This document shows positions 54,756 to 63,800 of a stretch of 64,000 nucleotides of DNA, one piece after another. The translations under genes were made by a program, and so were the position numbers. The notes beneath the pieces are model-generated. The model did not search any database and was not told where the DNA came from. It saw nothing but the letters and a program-made list of their open reading frames with translations. The stretch is from NCBI RefSeq assembly GCF_905171775.1, contig NC_053494.1, positions 48,393,981-48,457,980 of the forward strand. Direction: 5' to 3'. This DNA comes from Rana temporaria (Eukaryota > Chordata > Amphibia > Anura > Ranidae). Within the stretch, counting starts at the first letter, position 1. Every line of letters begins with the position of its first letter.

Positions 54756-55204
54756 TTAAAGTGGTTGCAAACCCTTTACAACCCCTTTAACCTACAGGTA
54801 AGCCTAGATTAAGGCTTACCTGTAGGCGCTTGGAATATCTCCTAAACCTACGCGGTTTAGGAGATACTTTCAATTTCCCCGAACGACGCCTTCTACTGCG
54901 CATGCATCGTCTTGAAAGGGTACGCTGTGCTGGGGTCATGCCGTGACTGGCGGCTCCCGCGCGCATATGCATGCGAATGCGGAGTTATGTTACGCGACTC
55001 CGGCCAATCACTGAGCCGGAGTTCGTGGCCCCGGAAGGAAGAGGGGGTGAATAAAGGATGCTCGCTCGCTGCCAGCAAAGTAGACAGGGACATCGCTGGC
55101 TTTTCCTACAGGTAAGTGTCACGTAATGGGCTACTTTGCGCTGCTTTACCTTTGCAGGAAAACAAAGAGAAAATAAAATACATTAGGGTTTACTTCCTCT
55201 TTAA
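54756..55204. mobile_element. TTAA-flanked MITE (TTAAAGTGGTTGCAAACCC ends)
   Basis: Left TTAAAGTGGTTGCAAACCC and right GGGTTTACTTCCTCTTTAA are inverted repeats with TTAA at each edge. The T2/Kolobok-type TTAAAG start is recognisable. Inside is a CpG-rich segment and a hairpin CTACAGGTAAGCCT / AGGCTTACCTGTAG near 54793-54827. Confidence 0.75.
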
Positions 55205-55383
55205 GTTTTAAGGCTATTTGTATATTGGCAAACGTGTGTGGGGATTCCGTGAGTTAAGCAGACCTTACATTTCCAAGGGAGGTTTGCATTAAGAATCAGA
55301 AGCAGTCAGCTGTTTAATAGCGCAACCTTTAGCCAAAAGTTCACTTTCAATGAAACAGCACTTCCAGTGTTGAATCCCAGTGC

Positions 55384-55869
55384 TTAAAGCGGTTCTCCAC
55401 CCTAAAGTGGAGTCCCGCTGATCGGAACCCTCCCCCCCTCAGGTGTCACATTTGACACCTTTCAGGGGGGAGGGGGGTGCAGATACCTGTCTAAAGACAG
55501 GTATTTGCACCCACTTCCGGCCCGGCATTCACGGGCAAAAGACGGGCATTCCGTCACATCCCGTCGCCCCCCCCGTTGTGTGCTGGGAACACTCGGCTCC
55601 CAGCACACAGCGGGAGCCAATCGGCGGGCGCGGCGCGACTCGCGCATGCGCCGTAGGGAACCGGGCAGTGAAGCCGCAGCGCTTCACTTCCTGGTTCCCT
55701 CAGCGTGGATGGCGGGGGGAGCAGCAGAGAGACGAGCGATCGCTCGTGCTCTGCTGCGATCGGCGCTGGACTCCAGGACAGGTAAGTGTCCTAATATTAA
55801 AAGTCAGCAGCTGCAGTATTTGTAGCTGCTGGCTTTTAATATTATTTTCCCGTGGCACATCCGCTTTAA
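55384..55869. mobile_element. TTAA-flanked, CpG-rich MITE (TTAAAGCGG ends)
   Basis: Left TTAAAGCGGTTCTCCACCC and right GTGGCACATCCGCTTTAA are inverted repeats with TTAA at each edge. It is GC-rich with CGCGGCGCGACTCGCGC and several local hairpins (GGTGTCACATTTGACACC, ACCTGTCTAAAGACAGGT). The frames of 61-147 codons inside show no domain and follow the base composition. Confidence 0.75.
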
Positions 55870-56209
55870 TCCAAAATTGTGTATAACAGTACTTTAAAAA
55901 TCCAAAAGCCATATGCGAATACATTCCTCATTCTAAAAAAAAAAAAAAAAGACGCCCTTTTGTAGAAAAAGCCAAACAGCATTTACAATAAAGAGAGACG
56001 ATAAAACCATGTGCAGAACACCCAAGTTTGTTCTATTCTTCACCCAAAGAAATGGTGTAACTCGCCCACGAAGAGACACCTCTCTATTACAAGATGGCCA
56101 GAATGCAGTTTTGTAGCAAAAGTATCTATTTTTGTAATGTCTTCTTCCAACACTTGTAAGAAGTCCTTCAACAAAGCAAGCACTCCAAGTACATAACATA
56201 ACTGGGTAC
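55870..56209. other. Unassigned spacer
   Basis: Contains a poly-A at 55935-55950; nothing else recognised. Confidence 0.35.
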
Positions 56210-56212
56210 TAA

Positions 56213-56551
56213 GGCTCCAATCACACCTAGGTGTTTTGTCGCCTGTAGCGCGACGCTATTGCAGCCTGAAATACGCTGGAGGGGTGATTTAACATTGTCG
56301 GCTATGGAGATGGTTCACATCTCCACGCCGAACGCCGAAAGGCCGTACGCCTGAAGCTCAAAACAAGTCCCTGACCCTTTTTTTCAGGCGTCTTCGGCGT
56401 TCAGCCATAGCCGACAATGTGTAATCACCCCTCTAGTGAAAACCGCGGTAAAAAACGCTGCGTTTTGTTGCGGGAAATCGCTGGACAAAACGCCGCAATT
56501 TGTCGCGGCAAATCGCGGTAAAATACGCCGCGTTCAGGTGTGAATGCAGCC
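56213..56551. mobile_element. Harbinger-type MITE, CAATCACACC-ended family
   Basis: GGCTCCAATCACACCTAGG and TCAGGTGTGAATGCAGCC are inverted repeats with TAA on both sides (56210-56212, 56552-56554). Inner mirror words ACATTGTCGGCTATGG / CCATAGCCGACAATGT and repeated CGCGGTAAAA / TTTGTCGC words fill the element. Confidence 0.7.
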
Positions 56552-56554
56552 TAA

Positions 56555-56800
56555 GACTTATCAGTAAAGTTGATCCGGGGAAAATCCGATTGCCTCTCCG
56601 GGGATCTGGAAGGACTTTTTTCCCCTGCTGTAACAAATTGGATCATGCTCTGCTGGGGTTTTTCGCCTTCCCCTGGATCAACCGTGGGTGTAGGATTGTG
56701 TATATGGGATTGTATTTTTTTTTTGGTTGAACTAGATGGACTTGTATCTTTTTTCAACCTGACTAACTATGTATCTATGTAACTAACTATGTAAGTAGTA
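56555..56800 (+). mobile_element. CR1-type LINE 3' tail
   Basis: GGTTGAACTAGATGGACTTG and TTTTTTCAACC form the stem-loop typical of CR1-family 3' ends. It is followed by a short 8-bp-type repeat (CTATGTATCTATGTAACTAA), the characteristic CR1 terminus. The upstream ATCCGGGGAAAATCCG part is 3' untranslated sequence. 5' truncated to about 240 bases. Confidence 0.6.
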
Positions 56801-57782
56801 AAGCACATATCAGACACAAAGCTCTATTTGAAAACTTAAAAATTTCAACAAAACTAAAAACGAGCAAGCATCTAGCGGTCTTAATACAAAGGCTCTGTCA
56901 AAATTGGGAATTGTGACTTCATTTAGAAATGTGCTTTTGCTCAGTCAGTATCTTAGAAAGGATTGAACCCACAGACAGTCAATCATTTAGCATTTTCAGG
57001 AAAAGTTCAGCAATGGAAGCCTCCATACCTCGTTCAGTATTGGGCTTTCTTTAAAATACAGATGAGGAAACCATCCCGAGACCCTGCTGAATTTAAAAGC
57101 CCAATTTCTGCAATCTGGGCTATAAAGGTATGCAGAGATTTGGAGTTCTGCTGTATCTGAAGAGTCACAAATTCCTTAGCCTGCTGCATAAAATAGAGAC
57201 TTTCCCTGGATATCATTTCAAAGAAAAACAGTCTACACATGTTATTGCTTGGTATCATTTTCTTTATTGCAATAATTATGTGGTATATTTTATACACAGG
57301 CTGCATAGTTGGCTCTTTATAAATGTATTTATGCAATGTATCCGAATGAGACTTCACACTCAATAAATGCTACTACCTTGAGCATGAATTCCTCACCATA
57401 CACCTGGGCCAAATCATCTTGGCATTTTAGGACTTCCTATGGCTCGCACACAGACAGAATGAAATGTGTTTAGTGTTTTATTTTTAATCACCGGACTCAT
57501 TTGCATGATGAGACAGGATTTATTAAACGAGCCCTGTGGGTTTCAATACCATTTCAGTGAGTCAAGGCATTAGGTGACTGTAAGAATTCAGTTGAAAGTT
57601 TTATTTTTGGAAATGGTTTAAAATCTTAACATGCAACACTTCCTCCCGCTAATCCTATGTTTAATGAACTGGCAGTAAAGTCACTGAACTAGACAAGTGA
57701 GAAAGAAAAAAAAACACGGGGCCTAAATACATGTACAGGAAAGCAATTCCAAAAATGAATTAACCCAAAGCGATGTTCAAGA
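56801..57782. other. Unassigned sequence
   Basis: No gene or element ends recognised. The 109-codon minus frame at 57034-57363 has no motif. Confidence 0.35.
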
Positions 57783-57949
57783 TACAACAACAGTGCAGAT
57801 CATTGAAATATTGTTTAAAATATTTGACTTTTAAACAAAAGGTTAAAAAGAGTATACACACTTTTAGCTGTATGTTTTTGCCTTTTTTATTAAAAAAAAA
57901 GACAAAATATTTTTAACAATATTTCAATCATCTGTACTGTTGCTGTACC
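57783..57949. repeat. Inverted repeat with about 43-bp arms
   Basis: ACAACAACAGTGCAGATCAT, TGAAATATTG near 57787 is answered by CAATATTTCAATCATCTG and TACTGTTGCTGT near 57918, with an AT-rich middle (ACTTTTAAACAAAAGG). It resembles a small AT-rich foldback MITE. TSD not clear. Confidence 0.6.
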
Positions 57950-58158
57950 TTGGAAGTCCAATTGGGTAAATTCGTTTTTGGTTTGCCTTAATGGGCAAAG
58001 TGATAAGTCTTCTTTAAAATGAATTGTAATACAGTGACACCTTGGTGTGAGAGTAACTTAATTTGAGAGTATTTTGCAAGACAAACAAATGTTTTAATAA
58101 ATGTTGGCTTGATATACAAGCAATGTCTTGATATACAAGTAGTGTCATATCACAATTG

Positions 58159-58743
58159 AGTATAAAAGAGAAGAGAGGCGCCTCTAATGCCGCGTACACA
58201 CGATCGGTCTATCCGATGAAAATGGTCTGATGGATTTTTCCATCGGTTATCCGATGAAGCTGACTGATGATCAGTCGTGCCTACACACCATCAGTTAAAA
58301 AAACGATTGTGTCAGAACACAGTGACGTAAAACACAACAACGTGCTTAAAAAAATGAAGTTCATTGCTTCCAAGTATGCGTCGACTTGATTTTGAGCATG
58401 CATGGATTTTTAACCGATGGACGTGCCTACAAACGATCGGTTTTTTTTTCTATCGGTTAAATTTAAAACAAGATTGAATTTTTTTAACCGATGGATAAAT
58501 AACCGATGGGGCCTACACACGATCGGTTTGGTCTGATGAAAACGGTCCATCGGACCGTTCTCATCGGTTTGACCGATCGTGTGTACGCGGCATAAGTGTA
58601 GCAATATGGTTACATTTAATGAAGGTACATTTAGCAACTTATTGCTACACTTATAGGTGCCTCTCTTTTCTTTTATACTCTGTAGCTCCTGCTGGATTTT
58701 GCTTCTAATCCCCTAATGGATGGACATTTTATGGTTACACAAC
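58159..58743. mobile_element. Foldback element, host of a nested MITE
   Basis: AGTATAAAAGAGAAGAGAGG, CGCCTCTAA at the left is answered by TTATAGGTGCC, TCTCTTTTCTTTTATACTC near 58650-58680. GTGTAGCAATATGG / TTATTGCTACAC lies near the centre. A tail of about 60 bases follows on the right. Possible duplication: ATATCACAATTG before and CTATCACATTG after, imperfect. The GGCGCC-T-rich outer word matches the other foldbacks. No GAAACG core seen. Confidence 0.5.
58188..58592. mobile_element. Harbinger-type MITE, CGATCGGT word subfamily, complete
   Basis: TGCCGCGTACACACGATCGG and CGATCGTGTGTACGCGGCA ends, flanked by TAA (58185-58187, 58593-58595). Perfect 19-bp termini make this one of the best preserved copies. 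Interior: TTTTCCATCGGTTATCCG, GAGCATGCATGG, TTTAACCGATGG. Confidence 0.85.
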
Positions 58744-58931
58744 CTATCACATTGCTATAATCTATATTTATATGGCCTATAAAGTGAAAGACATATGAAT
58801 AAATGGTTGTGGAACGAATCATTTGAATTTCCATTATTTCTTATAGGGAGATTTGATTTGATATACAAGTGCTTTGGATTACAAGCATGTTTCTGGAATG
58901 AATTATGCTCGCAATCCAAGGTTTTACTGTA

Positions 58932-59197
58932 TTTGATACAGCCTAAGCTAGATGTTTCCAAAAGCGTTCGACTACCACTGATTATACTTGTCCTTAATAA
59001 GATTTCTACCACTTTGCTTGACAAGTGTATGTAGTGTCTCTGATACTATATATGCAGCATGGTCCTCTCTTACATGGCATTGTGGTGCAGAGATTGTAAT
59101 GCTACATACTGGGTTTGAGAGGCAGTACTGCCTGTCAAACTCTCCCATGTAAGTAAATGGGGCCATACAGCAACCACACACCGTGCACTTGTCTTGA
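58932..59197. other. Unassigned spacer
   Basis: Nothing recognised. Confidence 0.35.
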
Positions 59198-59205
59198 AGT
59201 TAGGG

Positions 59206-59586
59206 CAGGGCTGGTGCAACAATTTGACACTCTAGACAAATCCTCATTTTACTGCCACCCCCTGTCCCCCCTGGCCCTGCCCATGTATACCCCACCTTTT
59301 TAATGAAATGCAGCCTCACCAGCACCCATCAAATGCAGCCTCACCAGTCCCCATTAATGAATGTTTGCTTGCTTCCATTAATTCAGGAGTTTGGACACAG
59401 ACACAGTCCTCGGTCGGCTCTGCACATCTGACATTATGTGAGAATGGAGCAGCGGCTGCCTGCTGATGCTGAGACTTAATTGCTTGCTGCAGAGAGAAGA
59501 GAGTCAGAACAGCAGTGGCCGGGCGCCCAAGGCAACAGTGCGCCCTAGGCGGCTGCCTAGTTTGCCTAGTGGTAGCACCGGCCCTG
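59206..59586. mobile_element. hAT MITE (CAGGGCTGGTGC ends)
   Basis: CAGGGCTGGTGCAAC at the left and GTAGCACCGGCCCTG at the right are inverted repeats. AGTTAGGG (59198-59205) and AGTTAAGG (59587-59594) match at 7 of 8. AATGCAGCCTCACCAG is repeated inside. GCGCCCTAGGCGGCTGCC lies near the right end. Confidence 0.8.
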
Positions 59587-59594
59587 AGTTAAGG

Positions 59595-59842
59595 CACAAT
59601 CCACACTGCAAAATTGCTAAATTGGCATTTAACAATCAACAAAGCCCAAAAAACAGGCATCAGGAAGCAGCAGCATTGCCTCCTGGATGCTTATTAACCT
59701 CCTTCCACTGTCCTCTGAAAAGCAACCCATCGCGGATTGGTTTCTTGGTGGGGGAGGGGTCTGTAGACAGCACCACAAGTGTTGGCATCCCTAGTGTTTA
59801 ACTTTTGTAACAGCTTTTAGTTATAAGTACTGGAACTTCTAA
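59595..59842. other. Unassigned spacer
   Basis: Nothing recognised. Confidence 0.35.
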
Positions 59843-60170
59843 TGCCCTATACACACGATTGGGATGCCAGGATTCCCAGGGGGAAAACCGAGAACCTGCT
59901 CGGTCACTTTCCCTGTGTACACACCAGAGGTTTTCCCGTCGGGAAAACTGCGATGAGAGCTTTGGCTGGGAATCCCGGCCGTATGTATGCTCCACCACAG
60001 TGTTTCCCATAGGGAAACTGCTGGGAAAAAGACCGCCGAGAATCGCGGCAGGAAAAAAGAGAACATGTTCTTATTTTTTCTGCCGCGATTCCCGGCGGTT
60101 TTCTTGTCGGGAAAACTGCCATGGAGCATACACACGGCCCGACGGGAAAACTGGTCATTTGTACGAGGCA
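59843..60170. mobile_element. Harbinger-type MITE, GGGAATCCCGG word subfamily
   Basis: Ends TGCCCTATACACACGATTGG and CATTTGTACGAGGCA, with TAA on the left and AAA on the right (one mismatch). Words GGGAATCCCGGCCG, GCGATTCCCGGCGG, TTTTCCCGTCGGG occur at the positions where other subfamilies have CGATCGG or GGAATTTCC. Four different frames of 65-130 codons arise from the palindrome; none is a gene. Confidence 0.75.
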
Positions 60171-60258
60171 AAAGGGTGTGTTGATTATACAGTATACTGT
60201 ATGTGTGTATACATATATACAGTACAGTGGAAAAGTTTTAGGCAACTATGAAAAATTG

Positions 60259-61833
60259 AATAAAGTGACAAGTGATTTTGCGCTAATACGGATCCTTAAA
60301 TTGTGTAATAACCACGACTAAATACAGTGCAGCAAGACCTATTAATGTTTACAAAAACACAGAGCAAAAATCAATAATAAGTGGGATCCTGCGCAATATA
60401 TCACACAAATAAAATACGAATATCTTAATCAGACTAAAAAAGTGTAAAAAGTACAAATATATATAAAATAATATAAATATTAAAATATAGATAATGATGA
60501 AAGAGCTAACAAGCTCTGTGATGAATAAGACCAATAGAAAGTGCAATATAATCACTCACAAGTGAATGCAAATATAGATAATGCTCCAGTGAACAAATCT
60601 ATATATATATAGATATAAATCAAATATTGTTGTGCAAAACCGTGCAAACAAGTGTAAAACTGTCCCAAAATAAATAAGTGTAAATGATGCTGTCAGAACT
60701 GAACCAGCTGAATATCCACTCAGTGACTGCTTAGTGCTTGACCTACGATGAATATATGCCTTAATGGGCTCACAGGACTCTTACCTCCAGGCCGAAAATA
60801 GAGAGCATCAGATATACACCACACTGGCAGCCTTCTATGGATGGTCCCAGCAGCTCTTTCTTGTGAACTGGCAATCCTTTTCCTAAATGTATCCAGCAGT
60901 GCTCAGACCCAAGTGTAAAGGAGAGAGAACAGAAGCGGAGGGACTCCAATAGTAAAGTACCATAAGGCTCAGGTGTAAATTTTAATGTAGAAAAACCTGC
61001 GCTTACATAAGAAACTAAAAACTGCGCAGTAAATTTAAAAACGAGCGGCGTCCACAGCGCCGGCTTACGTCACTCCAGGTGTACGTCCCGTCCAATCCCT
61101 ACGCGTTACGACACGTGGTCTTCATCTGGGGATGATCCCCAGATGAAGACCACGTGTCGTAACATGGTTTTACACTGTTTTTAGTTTCTTATGTAAGCGC
61201 AGGTTTTTCTACATTAAAATTTACACCTGAGCCTTATGGTACTTTACTATTGGAGTCCCTCCGCTTCTGTTCTCTCTCCTTTACACTTGGGTCTGAGCAC
61301 TGCTGGATACATTTAGGAAAAGGATTGCCAGTTCACAAGAAAGAGCTGCTGGGACCATCCATAGAAGGCTGCCAGTGTGGTGTATATCTGATGCTCTCTA
61401 TTTTCGGCCTGGAGGTAAGAGTCCTGTGAGCCCATTAAGGGATATATTCATCGTAGGTCAAGCACTAAGCAGTCACTGAGTGGATATTCAGATGGTTCAG
61501 TTCTGACAGCATCATTTACACTTATTTATTTTGGGACAGTTTTACACTTGTTTGCACGGTTTTGCACAACAATATTTGATTTATATCTATATATATATAT
61601 ATATAGATTTGTTTACTGGAGCATTATCTATATTTGCATTCACTTGTGAGTGATTATATTGCACTTTCTATTGGACTTATTCATCACGGAGCTTGTTAGC
61701 TCTTTCATCATTATCTATATTTTAATATTTATATTATTTTATATATATTTGTACTTTTTACACTTTTTTAGTCTGATTAAGATATTCGTATTTTATTTGT
61801 GTGATATATTGCGCAGGATCCCACTTATTATTG
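60259..61833. mobile_element. Long foldback element, 15-bp target duplication
   Basis: AACTATGAAAAATTG occurs at 60244-60258 and 61834-61848, and the Tc1 right terminal repeat shows the empty site. Arms about 60370-61125 and 61140-61833 are near-identical inverted copies meeting at CTGGGGATGATCCCCAG (about 61139). The left arm has an extra segment of about 80 bases near the centre (61020-61100). 60259-60369 is a left-only tail with TTTGCGCTAATACGG. Outer arm word: CCTGCGCAATATATC. The frames 60349-60555 (-) and 61650-61841 (+), 67 and 63 residues, are mirror images. Confidence 0.8.
61095..61133 (-). ncRNA. Hammerhead-like fold with intact stems, mutated core
   Basis: On the minus strand ATCCC (61133-61129) pairs with GGGAT (61099-61095) as stem I. 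CAGATGA (61128-61122) differs from CUGAUGA at one base. One A follows, then GAC (61120-61118) pairs with GTC (61112-61110) as stem II. GTAA (61109-61106) stands for GAAA, followed by CGCGTA. Both helices and the minimal helix III are kept while two core bases are changed, as expected of a decayed ribozyme. Confidence 0.5.
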
Positions 61834-62020
61834 AACTATGAAAAATTGCTGTAAATTAAGAATGCTTTCAGAAATGGCACTGTTAACAATTTATTGTTTA
61901 TCAAATAACAAAATGGAAAGTAAACGACTAGAAGAGAAATCCAAATAAAATCAATATTTGGTGTGGCCACCCTTTCCCTTCAAAACAGCACCAATTCTTC
62001 AATACTTCTAGGTACACTTA

Positions 62021-62105
62021 GGCCGTGTACACACGATCGGTCCATCTGAAGAGAATGGTCTGATGGACCATTTTCATCGGATGGACTGATCGTGTGTACG
62101 AGGCC
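62021..62105. mobile_element. Minimal Harbinger-type MITE, 85 bp
   Basis: GGCCGTGTACACACGATCGG at the left and CGATCGTGTGTACGAGGCC at the right, with TTA before and TAA after. The middle, TCCATCTGAAGAGAATGG and CCATTTTCATCGGATGG, makes the whole copy a hairpin. Confidence 0.75.
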
Positions 62106-62675
62106 TAACACACAGTTTTTTAAAGAACTTGGCAGGTAGGTTGTTGCAAACATCTTGGAGAACTAACTACAGATATTCTGTGAATGTAGGCTGCCTCAAA
62201 TTCCTCTGTCTTTTCATGTAATCCCAGACAGATATGATAGTTGAGTCGCTCAGCCTTGTTTCCGTGTCCTGTGCATGGAAACATAGGAGATAGCATGCAA
62301 AAAATGGCAGTCAAAATTTTAGATATTTGAATGCAGCAGGGGACCGCTTGTTTCCAAAGGGATGGAGAACGGTACAATAATGAGTGTCTGTTCCTTGCAA
62401 GTTTGGGGCTGTATTTCTGCAAATTAAGTTGGAGATTTGGGCAGGATAAATGGTGTCCTCAATGCTGAGAAATATAGGCAAATACGTGTCCATCATGCAA
62501 TACCATAATTGATAAAAATAAACTATTAATACCTCTATTTCTGAACGCATTCTTAATTTACAGCATTTTTTCACACTTGCCTAAGGCCTTTGCACAGTAA
62601 TACATACACAATATTGCCAAAAGTATTGGGACCTACCTTTACACGCACAAGAACCTTAATGGCATCCCAGTCTTA

Positions 62676-63149
62676 GGCCTCGTACACACGACCGAACATG
62701 TTTGCTGAAACTGGTCCACGGACCAGTTTCAGCAGACATGTTCGGTCGTCTGTACAGCCGAGCGGGCAGGATTCCAGCGTACATTTGCCCGCCGGGCCTT
62801 TTTCGAGCGGGCAAATGTTTCTAAACTTGTTTGCCTGCTGGAATCCTGTCCGTCGGACATGTTCGGTCATCTGTACAGACTTACCGTACATGTCCGAGCG
62901 GCCGCCATCCCTCGCATGCGTCGAATGACTTCGACGCATGCATGAAAGCATTAAACTGCCAGGGCCGCGCACGTCGCCGCGTCATCTTCGCAGCGACGGC
63001 GCGGCCTCGTCGCCGCGTATCGTGTACGCGCGGATTTCTGTATGATGGTGTGTACAGCCATCATACAGAAATCTCCAGGCGGACATGCACGCTGAAAACG
63101 GTCCGGCGGACCGTTTTCATCGTACATGTTTGCCCGTCTGTACGAGGCC
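62676..63149. mobile_element. Harbinger-type MITE, CGGACATGTCCG word subfamily, complete
   Basis: GGCCTCGTACACACGACCGA and CGTCTGTACGAGGCC ends. TTA before (62673-62675) and TAA after (63150-63152), one mismatch. Words GAACATGTTTGC, TGGTCCACGGACCA, CGGTCCGGCGGACCG and GCGGACATGC; framework GCATGCGTCGAATGAC and TCATCTTCGCAGCG. Confidence 0.75.
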
Positions 63150-63158
63150 TAAGTCTTA

Positions 63159-63548
63159 GGCCGCGTACACACGATCGGTCATAACAGATGAAAACGGACT
63201 GAAGGACTGTTTCATCGGTTAACCGATGAAGCTGACTGATGGTCTGATGTGCCTACACACCATCAGTTAAAAAAACACACGACGTGCTGAAAAAAAGGAC
63301 GTTCAATGCTTCCAAGCATGCGTCGACTTGATTCTGAGCATGCGCGACTTTTTGACCGATGCTTTTGCATACTAACGATCGGTTTTGACCTATCGGTTAG
63401 GCATCCATTGGTTCAATTTTAAAGCAAGTTCTCTTTTTTTTGACCGAAGGATAACTGACCGATGGGGCCCACACACGATCGGTTTGGACCGATAAAACGG
63501 TCCTTCAGTCCGTTTTCATCGGTTTTGACCGATCGTGTGTACGCGGCC
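63159..63548. mobile_element. Harbinger-type MITE, CGATCGGT word subfamily, complete
   Basis: GGCCGCGTACACACGATCGG and CGATCGTGTGTACGCGGCC ends, TTA on both sides (63156-63158, 63549-63551). Words ACCGATGAAGCTGAC, TTTGACCGATGC and CTATCGGTTAGG; framework GCATGCGTCGACTTGATTC, GAGCATGCGCG. It lies 9 bases from the preceding MITE. Confidence 0.85.
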
Positions 63549-63551
63549 TTA

Positions 63552-63800
63552 GTCAGTCACCAGCTCAACAGCTTCAACTCTTCTGGGAAGGCTGTCCACA
63601 AGGTTTAGGAGTGTGTCTATGGGAATGTTTGACCATTCTTCCAGAAGTGCATTTGTGAGGTCATGCACTGATGTTGGACAAGAAGGCCTGGCTCGCAGTT
63701 TCCACTCTAATTCTTCCCAAATGTGTTCTATCAGGTTGAGGTCAGGACTTTGTGCAGGCCAGTCAAGTTCCTCCACCCCAAACTCCCTCATACATGTCTT
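63552..63800 (-). pseudogene. Tc1-like transposase C-terminal remnant
   Basis: The minus strand reads WPAQSPDLNLIEHIWEELEW (about 63760-63700), which contains the final catalytic Glu. It continues LRARPSCPTSVHDL, EEWSNIPIDTLL and SLPRRVEAVELV towards 63552. This is the last quarter of a Tc1 transposase; the DNA-binding and first catalytic parts are missing. The plus strand from about 63830 repeats the block (WPAQSPELNPIEHLWNDLEW), showing the inverted duplication. Non-functional. Confidence 0.85.

Larger units (their letters stand above)
58032..58929. mobile_element. Mariner-like MITE hosting a foldback and a Harbinger-type MITE
   Basis: CAGTGACACCTTGGTGTGAG at the left and TCCAAGGTTTTACTG at the right are inverted repeats between TA dinucleotides (58030-58031, 58930-58931). 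GATATACAAG words recur on both sides. The foldback at 58159-58743 lies in its centre and contains a further MITE. Confidence 0.7.
60225..62597. mobile_element. Non-autonomous Tc1-like element, host of a foldback and a small MITE
   Basis: Starts CAGTGGAAAAGTTTTAGGCA after TA. With the foldback removed, TATGAAAAATTGCTGTAAAT continues into AAGAATGCTTTCAG. The right end mirrors this: CTGAACGCATTCTTAATTTA, CAGCATTTTTTCAC, TTGCCTAAGG, then GCACAGTAA. The body (AATATTTGGTGTGGCCACCC, CATCTTGGAGAACTAAC) is the deleted remnant of a Tc1 coded on the minus strand. No catalytic block remains. Confidence 0.75.

Noticed and set aside
59843..60251. Several 65-130-residue frames rich in FSRREN-like words
   Set aside because: Repeated translation of the GGGAATCCCGG palindromic words of a MITE in all frames.
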